In this document: in pieces, positions 7,022-11,071 of the stretch
Position numbering within the stretch: the stretch's first letter is position 1
How the letters are laid out: each line of letters opens with the position of its first letter
NCBI RefSeq assembly: GCF_002224125.1
Contig: NZ_NCSM01000101.1
Coordinates: 1 to 11,071, forward strand
Origin: Streptomyces sp. NBS 14/10
GTDB lineage: Bacteria > Actinomycetota > Actinomycetes > Streptomycetales > Streptomycetaceae
Reading direction: 5' to 3'
Length of the DNA: 11,071 nucleotides
The notes under the pieces: model-generated
The model's database searches: none
What the model was told of the DNA's origin: nothing
Seen by the model: only the letters and a program-made list of their open reading frames with translations
Program-made: the position numbers and the translations under genes

Positions 7022-7555
7022 TCACGCCTGGAACTCGGTGAGATCGATGGCGTGAACGCGCAGCGGGTAGCCGTACACCGGGTGTGTCGTCTCCCGCTCG
7101 GGCACCATGCCGAGCTTGCGGATGACGTTCTCGGAGGCGTTGTCCCCCACCTGGTTGATGCTGATGACGCGGTCCAGGCCGCGGTCCTGGAGCGCGAACT
7201 CCAGCGAGGCATGCGCGGCTTCGGACGCGTATCCCTGGCCCCAGAACTGTGAGCCGAGCCGCCAGCTGATCGCCACGGCGGGCATCACCTCCGGCAGGAA
7301 CTCGGGCACGGACAGTCCCGTGAAGCCGATCAATTCGCCCGAGGCCAGCAGCTCGACGGCGAAGAGGCCGAAGCCCTCCTCGTCCCACTCCTCCTCCCAC
7401 CGCTCGATGGCCTCCACCGTGTGGTCCAGGTCGCGCACCGAGCCGTCGTCGATCCAGCGCATAACCCGCGGGTCCGCGTTGATGTCCGCCATCGGCGCGA
7501 GGTCGTCGTCGTGCCAGCGGCGCAGGAGGAGACGGGATGTGCGGATCTCGGTCAT
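7022..7555 (-). CDS. GNAT family N-acetyltransferase (RimJ/RimL-like)
   Basis: A 177-aa single-domain protein that starts MTEIRTSRLLLRRW, the usual opening of the RimJ/RimL-like (Acetyltransf_3) branch that transfers acetyl from acetyl-CoA to an amine. The acetyl-CoA-binding motif A is FWGQGYASEAA (104-114). A late NQVGDNASENVIRKLGM (134-150) fits the conserved N..S..V..KLGF segment. Length is normal. AGGA lies 7 nt upstream of the ATG at 7555. Substrate is unknown: this branch includes ribosomal-protein N-terminal acetylases but also many small-molecule and antibiotic-modifying enzymes, and the sequence does not decide. It is the only gene in the cargo element, so a selectable function is plausible but unproven. 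Confidence 0.88.
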   Translation of the reverse strand: MTEIRTSRLLLRRWHDDDLAPMADINADPRVMRWIDDGSVRDLDHTVEAIERWEEEWDEEGFGLFAVELLASGELIGFTGLSVPEFLPEVMPAVAISWRLGSQFWGQGYASEAAHASLEFALQDRGLDRVISINQVGDNASENVIRKLGMVPERETTHPVYGYPLRVHAIDLTEFQA

Positions 7556-7770
7556 GCGCCCATCCTGCCGAAGGCAAGCGCCTCACCGGTAATCCGGCGC
7601 TCGCCCGCGCTGCCGCTCCGGAACCACAAGGCGTCAAGCCGCCTGCACCGCACACCGTGACGGGGGAAACATCGGGCCGACAGCCGGGCAGACGACGTGC
7701 CACTTCGGCAGCGCGGTCGAGAGGTGAGACCGATTCGGCGGCAGCCTGCCGCAGCACAAAGATCATTCAC
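7556..7770. other. Non-coding part of the cargo element
   Basis: Lies between the acetyltransferase start and the right inverted repeat and should contain the acetyltransferase promoter (minus strand). I see no clear promoter hexamers, gene or repeat. Confidence 0.4.
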
Positions 7771-7788
7771 GGAATCGCGGTCAGAGCC
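7771..7788 (-). repeat. Right inverted repeat of the cargo element
   Basis: GGAATCGCGGTCAGAGCC, reverse complement of the 6877-6894 repeat with two mismatches. The inner flank (ATTCAC before it) also matches the ISL3 right end at 6845-6850. Confidence 0.85.
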
Positions 7789-7796
7789 GATTTCAC
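7789..7796 (+). repeat. 8-bp target site duplication, right copy (GATTTCAC)
   Basis: Identical to 6869-6876 and placed exactly outside the right inverted repeat. Confidence 0.85.
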
Positions 7797-7902
7797 GAAG
7801 CCCCATCAGGGGAGTATCGGAGCGGAAATCAGCAGCACGTCCGGCGGGCTGCTCCAGACGGGGGACGCGCTGGCCCCGCGTCCAGGTACTCAGGGTCCGC
7901 GG

Positions 7903-7930
7903 AGGCCGCCCGGATCGATCCGGGCGGCCT
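7903..7930. terminator. 28-bp perfect palindrome, probable (bidirectional) terminator
   Basis: AGGCCGCCCGGATC followed by its exact reverse complement; in RNA this gives a very stable GC-rich hairpin with a short GAUC-containing tip. On the plus strand it is followed by TTCGTCTGT. It sits 29 nt after the end of the minus-strand gene at 7959-8921, in the right place to end that transcript. Another stem (GGACGCG...CGCGTCC) lies just upstream at 7863-7883. Confidence 0.65.
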
Positions 7931-7958
7931 TCGTCTGTCCGTTGGCGTGCACTGCTGG

Positions 7959-8921
7959 TCAGTCGTCGGCACCTTGAGGGAGACCGTCGTCCAGGACGAT
8001 GCGGATGGTTTCACCTTGCCCGGCGACGCCAGCGAGTTCGGCTGCAATGCGGTTGTAGGAGGTCATGGCCAGCGCCCAATCGCCCTCCAGCGGGGTGGCG
8101 GTGGAGCGGGTGTTCCACAGCTCGATCAGCAGGGAGATGAGGGAACGTCCGGACAGGACCGTCTGGACGCGGCCCTCCTTGATGTCCTCGACAGCAGGCG
8201 GGGTGCGGAAGTGGCTGTGGTCGACGGCCAGGGCAGCGAGCCACTCCCAGGTATCCCGGTGCGCGACCAGTTCCGCGGAGGCCACGCCGGCGGCCTTCAG
8301 CAGCAGGACACCGTGGGCGACCCGCGGGTCCTCCACGCCAGCAGATGGCTGCGGTGCGGCAGCGGAAGGCTGTGCGGCGGAAGTACCGGTGCCCCGGTAA
8401 GCGGCCTCGATGGCGTTCTTGAGGGCGACGTCCTGGTCCCGGCTCCCGGCCTCGGGCTGCGGCTGATGCTCGGCGTTCTCCACGGTTCCCCCCTGCGAGT
8501 CGGTGTTGGACGAGACAAGCGGATGCACCGCAGCGGGGGCTGCGCCGCCGGCCTCCGCCCCGGGCTCCGGCGGCGCAGCCTCCTCAGGATGCGCCTGCGC
8601 GCCGTCGTCGAACTTCTCGCCCGACCCTTTGGACGGCGCGAGGGGGCGAAGGACGTCGACGAGGTCAAGCAGTTGCCGGAGCTCGCCCCGCGTCTCGTTC
8701 AGGTCGTTGATCATCCGGTCCTGGCGGCGGCGCACCTCCCGGTTCTCCTCGCGCAGTCCGGTGACGCCCCCCTGGATGAGTTCCAGGATCTTCAAGCGGC
8801 TCTGCGTGAGGTCCCCGTGCAGCGCGGTCAACCCGACCGTCGGGTCGTCGAGACGTTCGAGTTGCTTCCGTATCGCTTTCAGTTCCTTCATCGCGCCATC
8901 GAACGCGTCTTTCCACCTCAC
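7959..8921 (-). CDS. Hypothetical protein with N-terminal coiled coil
   Basis: A 320-aa soluble protein, function not recognised. Residues 1-93 are strongly helical with heptad-like spacing ([14 protein letters not shown], then [19 protein letters not shown], then [14 protein letters not shown]), suggesting a coiled coil. Residues about 95-200 are a low-complexity linker rich in Ala, Pro, Glu and Gly. Residues about 200-310 look like a compact alpha-helical domain ([48 protein letters not shown]). There is no signal peptide or membrane span. The GTG at 8919-8921 has AGGGGG about 4 nt upstream, and a TAGGGT (8936-8941) could serve as a -10 box. Similar proteins occur in Streptomyces accessory DNA as far as I remember. 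A longer minus frame (to 9816) overlaps its first 86 codons in another phase and is a run-on of a dead transposase. Confidence 0.8.
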   Translation of the reverse strand: MRWKDAFDGAMKELKAIRKQLERLDDPTVGLTALHGDLTQSRLKILELIQGGVTGLREENREVRRRQDRMINDLNETRGELRQLLDLVDVLRPLAPSKGSGEKFDDGAQAHPEEAAPPEPGAEAGGAAPAAVHPLVSSNTDSQGGTVENAEHQPQPEAGSRDQDVALKNAIEAAYRGTGTSAAQPSAAAPQPSAGVEDPRVAHGVLLLKAAGVASAELVAHRDTWEWLAALAVDHSHFRTPPAVEDIKEGRVQTVLSGRSLISLLIELWNTRSTATPLEGDWALAMTSYNRIAAELAGVAGQGETIRIVLDDGLPQGADD

Positions 8922-8941
8922 GTGACCCCCTGGTTACCCTA

Positions 8942-9235
8942 AGCGTGCAACCGCTCGTATCTCCCCACAAAAACCTCCCGTGACGCGATGGTTTCCAGCC
9001 CTTCCCTGACGGTCTGTCCCCGCTCCCCGGCGCGACGCTCATGAGACACCGTCGGCAGGGTTCCCTCCCGCCGGAGTCCGGAGATGGCCAGGCCCGAGCT
9101 GCCCGGTCACGCCGGTCGCAGCGATGGCCCCTGAGGTTCTCGGCCGCGCCACCGCCCTCCAGGCCTGGCCCTCGCGCAGGGCGCCGACCGGGACTGGCCG
9201 GGGTGGTGCTGTTGTCGCGTCCACCGGTGGTCGAC
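8942..9235. other. Intergenic stretch, no gene recognised
   Basis: Between the coiled-coil gene's upstream region and the dead transposase. Minus-strand frames here are run-on from the transposase after its frame change and read Arg/Gly/Pro-rich sequence without family resemblance. Promoter signals for the gene starting at 8921 would lie in the first part. Confidence 0.4.
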
Positions 9236-9829
9236 TGCACGTAGGTTGAGGCTGCGGTGAGCTCGTCCGAGTTGTACTGCTCGGCGTACCTGGTGAGGAC
9301 CGTACGCAGGTGTCGTTCGCCGGTGATGAGGAGGCGGTCGGTGCATTCTGCACGGGCTGTGCGTATCCATCGTTCGGCGAACGCGTTGGACCGGGGGCTC
9401 TGCGGCGGCGTCGGGATGACGGCTGTTCCGTTGCTGGCGAAGACGGCGTCGAACGCGGCGGTGAACTTGCTGTCCCGGTCGCGGATGAGGAACCGGAAGC
9501 AGCCAGCCCTCTCCTCGAGGTCCATGAGCAGATTGCGGGCGAGCTGGGTGACCCATGTGCCGGTCGGGTGGGCGGTGACGCCCAGGACGTGAACGCGCCG
9601 GGTCTTGATCTCCATGACGAAGAAAACATAGAGACGTCTGAGGAAGACGGTCTCCACGTGCATGAAATCGCAAGCCAGCAGCGTGTGAGCCTGTGAACGG
9701 AGGAAGGAGCGCCAGGTCTGCTGGGAGGCGCGCCGCGGTGCGGGTGGCAAGCCGGAGCGGCGCAGAACGCGCCGGATCGTGGCAGCGGCGACCCGATGAC
9801 CAAGCCGTCGCCTCACCCTGGATCCCGAC
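9236..9829 (-). pseudogene. Integrase-core transposase, decayed and truncated at both ends
   Basis: The core of a single-ORF rve-type (IS3/IS481-like) transposase, read from GTG 9816 as [20 protein letters not shown], then ACDFMHVET (D50), [10 protein letters not shown] (D113), [12 protein letters not shown] (E148), RYAEQYNS. The DDE triad has the usual ~34-residue D-E spacing. Damage is clear. Upstream, GIQGE (9812-9826) is the expected 'RRIQGE' motif but sits in another frame, so there is an indel at about 9812. Downstream, the family segment [11 protein letters not shown] (9236-9268) is in the next frame, implying a lost base at about 9266. The N-terminal HTH half and the C-terminal tail are missing. 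The long open frame down to 8665 is not meaningful past 9266. Confidence 0.8.
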
Positions 9830-9849
9830 GTTGAAGGTGCCAGAAACCT

Positions 9850-11067
9850 CGTCCGTGCTGGTCACGACGCCGGAGTGCTGCAGCGGCCCGCCGCTCAACC
9901 AAGGCAGAAGTGGAACCACCGCGCCCGTTGCCGACTCGCCCTCCCCCACACCAGCATGGGTGGAGTGCTGCTGCGACTGCTCTACCTGGCCTTGACGAGC
10001 ATGTTCACCCTGTTACGACTCACGCCGATAAGAGACCGCGCAAGGACGCCGAGATCCTGGCGTTACGCCACCAACTGGCCGTACTACAGCGGCAGACCGA
10101 CAAACGGAAGCTCACCTGGCCAGACCGTGCACTGCTGGCCACCCTTCTACATCGCCTCCCCCAAATACGCCTTCGTCAACTACCGCTGATCGTCTCGCCT
10201 GACACGGTGCTGCGGTGGCACCGGGAGCTGCCGCACCGCCGCCACGCAGAGGCTTCCCGCCCCAAACGGCCGGGACGGCCCCGCACCGTACGATCTGTCC
10301 GTGCTCTTGTGCTACGGCTCACGCGGGAGAATCCCAGCTGGGGCTATCGGCGAATCCATGGCGAACTCGCCTCCCTCGGGATCAAGGTGGCCGCCACCAC
10401 CGTGCGGAACATCCTCAAAGAGCACGGCATAGACCCAGCACCCGAGCGCGACCACACCACCTGGGCCGCCTTCCTGCGCTCCCAGGCCCAGGCAATCCCC
10501 GCCGCAGACTTCTTCGAAACCAAGACCCTGAGCGGAGCGACGCTGTACGTCCTCGCGGTGATCGAGCACGCCACCCGCCGCGTGCGGATCCTCGGCGCGA
10601 CGGCACACCCCACCGCCGTCTGGGTCACCCAGCTCGCCCGCAACACGGTCATGGACCTCCAAGACGCAGGCATCAATGCGAAGTTCCTGACCCGGGACCG
10701 AGACGGACGGTACCCGGCATCCTTCGACACCGTCCTGCAAGCCGAGGGCATCAAAGTCGTCCAGACCGGCGTCCGCATACCGCGCATGAACGCGATCATG
10801 GAACGCTGGGTGCGCTCATGCCGAACCGAACTCCTCGACCGCACCCTCATCTGGAACCAGACCCATCTACTCCACGCGCTACGCGAATACGAGACGTTCT
10901 ACAACGAGCACAGACCCCACCGCACTCTCGCAAGCGCCGCACCACTCCACCCGCTACCCGAACCGATCACGGAACCCGACCAGCTCACCCATCTCCACGT
11001 CCATCGACGCGACCACTTCAGCGGCCTCCTGCACGAGTACCGGCACACCGCGTGACCAGCACGGACG
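9850..11067. mobile_element. IS with integrase-type transposase and 17-bp inverted repeats
   Basis: CGTCCGTGCTGGTCACG at 9850-9866 is the exact reverse complement of 11051-11067, and the pair encloses the plus-strand transposase, whose stop codon lies within the right repeat (11053-11055). These are probably (parts of) the terminal inverted repeats; two mismatches outward, the next two bases match again (9846-9847 with 11070-11071), so the true ends may lie further out, beyond the window on the right. No target duplication can therefore be checked. The element abuts the truncated 5' end of the older transposase at about 9830. Confidence 0.65.
9910..11055 (+). CDS. Integrase-core (IS3/IS481-like) transposase, likely N-terminal frameshift
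   Basis: A 381-aa open frame from GTG 9910. From about residue 43 it matches the family throughout: RKDAEILALRHQLAVLQRQ, SPDTVLRWHREL, RPKRPGRPRTVRS, ENPSWGYRRIHGELASLG, then the DDE core with D200 (AADFFET), D263 (LTRDRDGRY) and E298 (NAIMERWVRSCR), then YNEHRPHRTL and the tail SGLLHEYRHTA. The first ~42 residues in this frame are unlike the family. The expected leader (MGGVLLRLLYLALTSMFTLL) is instead encoded from ATG 9956 in the other frame and merges at about 10036-10042, where one base seems lost. So the gene is either mildly disrupted at its extreme N-terminus or expressed by a frameshift; I see no slippery heptamer. Paralogue of the dead copy at 9236-9829, in divergent orientation. Confidence 0.85.
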   Translation: MEPPRPLPTRPPPHQHGWSAAATALPGLDEHVHPVTTHADKRPRKDAEILALRHQLAVLQRQTDKRKLTWPDRALLATLLHRLPQIRLRQLPLIVSPDTVLRWHRELPHRRHAEASRPKRPGRPRTVRSVRALVLRLTRENPSWGYRRIHGELASLGIKVAATTVRNILKEHGIDPAPERDHTTWAAFLRSQAQAIPAADFFETKTLSGATLYVLAVIEHATRRVRILGATAHPTAVWVTQLARNTVMDLQDAGINAKFLTRDRDGRYPASFDTVLQAEGIKVVQTGVRIPRMNAIMERWVRSCRTELLDRTLIWNQTHLLHALREYETFYNEHRPHRTLASAAPLHPLPEPITEPDQLTHLHVHRRDHFSGLLHEYRHTA

Positions 11068-11071
11068 CAGT

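Larger units (their letters stand above)
6877..7788. mobile_element. Transposase-less ISL3-type cargo element carrying an acetyltransferase
   Basis: A 912-bp unit whose left end (6877-6894) is GGCTCTGTCCGCGGTTCC, identical to the neighbouring ISL3 element's ends. Its right end (7771-7788) is the inverted copy with 16 of 18 matches. Perfect 8-bp direct repeats GATTTCAC flank it (6869-6876, 7789-7796). It holds one gene, a GNAT acetyltransferase, and no transposase. It therefore fits a non-autonomous passenger-only IS moved in trans by an ISL3 transposase with matching ends. The stretches 6895-7021 and 7556-7770 inside it show no gene I can identify. Confidence 0.8.

Noticed and set aside
4724..7788. 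A single composite transposon with one target duplication
   Set aside because: The outer flanks TTGAATCT and GATTTCAC do not match; only the right-hand unit has its own duplication.
7830..7885. Possible tRNA or small RNA from adjacent stems (AGCAG...CTGCT, GGACGCG...CGCGTCC)
   Set aside because: No acceptor stem, T-loop GTTC motif or complete cloverleaf can be drawn.
8665..9235. C-terminal ~190 residues of the minus-strand 383-aa open frame
   Set aside because: After the frame change at about 9266 it no longer matches transposases and overlaps the start of the 7959-8921 gene in another phase.
1..11071. CRISPR array or cas genes
   Set aside because: No regularly spaced direct repeats and no Cas-like protein seen.

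Overview
The window looks like chromosomal or large-plasmid DNA of a high-GC actinobacterium, most likely Streptomyces or a close relative. The grounds are the strongly GC-biased third codon positions, long open shadow frames opposite real genes, GTG starts, and the types of transposase and hypothetical protein present. It is an accessory region. One intact metabolic operon sits between decaying genes and several layers of insertion sequences.

Left edge (1-533): a broken DnaQ-like exonuclease tail, a perfect 22-bp inverted repeat, and the detached C-terminal tail of an integrase-type transposase. Positions 534-4117 (minus strand): a compact three-gene operon for a molybdenum hydroxylase of the xanthine dehydrogenase / aldehyde oxidoreductase (PaoABC/YagTSR) type, transcribed 2Fe-2S subunit, then FAD subunit, then molybdopterin subunit. 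The first two genes overlap by 4 nt (GTGA) and the last two are 3 nt apart, so the subunits are probably translationally coupled. Together they would oxidise an aldehyde or N-heterocycle at Mo and pass electrons through Fe-S clusters to FAD.

Positions 4118-4719: no confident gene except the plus-strand remnant of a probable regulator. It stops just before an ISL3-family element at 4724-6868. That element has perfect 22-bp terminal inverted repeats, a small passenger gene on the plus strand, and a frameshifted transposase on the minus strand. Eight bases further on, a second unit (6877-7788) is bounded by the same type of inverted repeat but holds only a GNAT acetyltransferase. It is flanked by a perfect 8-bp direct repeat, GATTTCAC, the duplication length known for ISL3 elements. 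It therefore looks like a transposase-less cargo element that moved as a unit using a transposase supplied in trans. This is the most interesting structure in the window.

Right part (7797-11071): a 28-bp perfect palindrome (probable terminator), a coiled-coil protein of unknown function on the minus strand, a decayed integrase-type transposase on the minus strand, and a nearly complete related IS on the plus strand with 17-bp inverted repeats at 9850-9866 and 11051-11067. The left end of that IS lies where the older transposase loses its 5' part.
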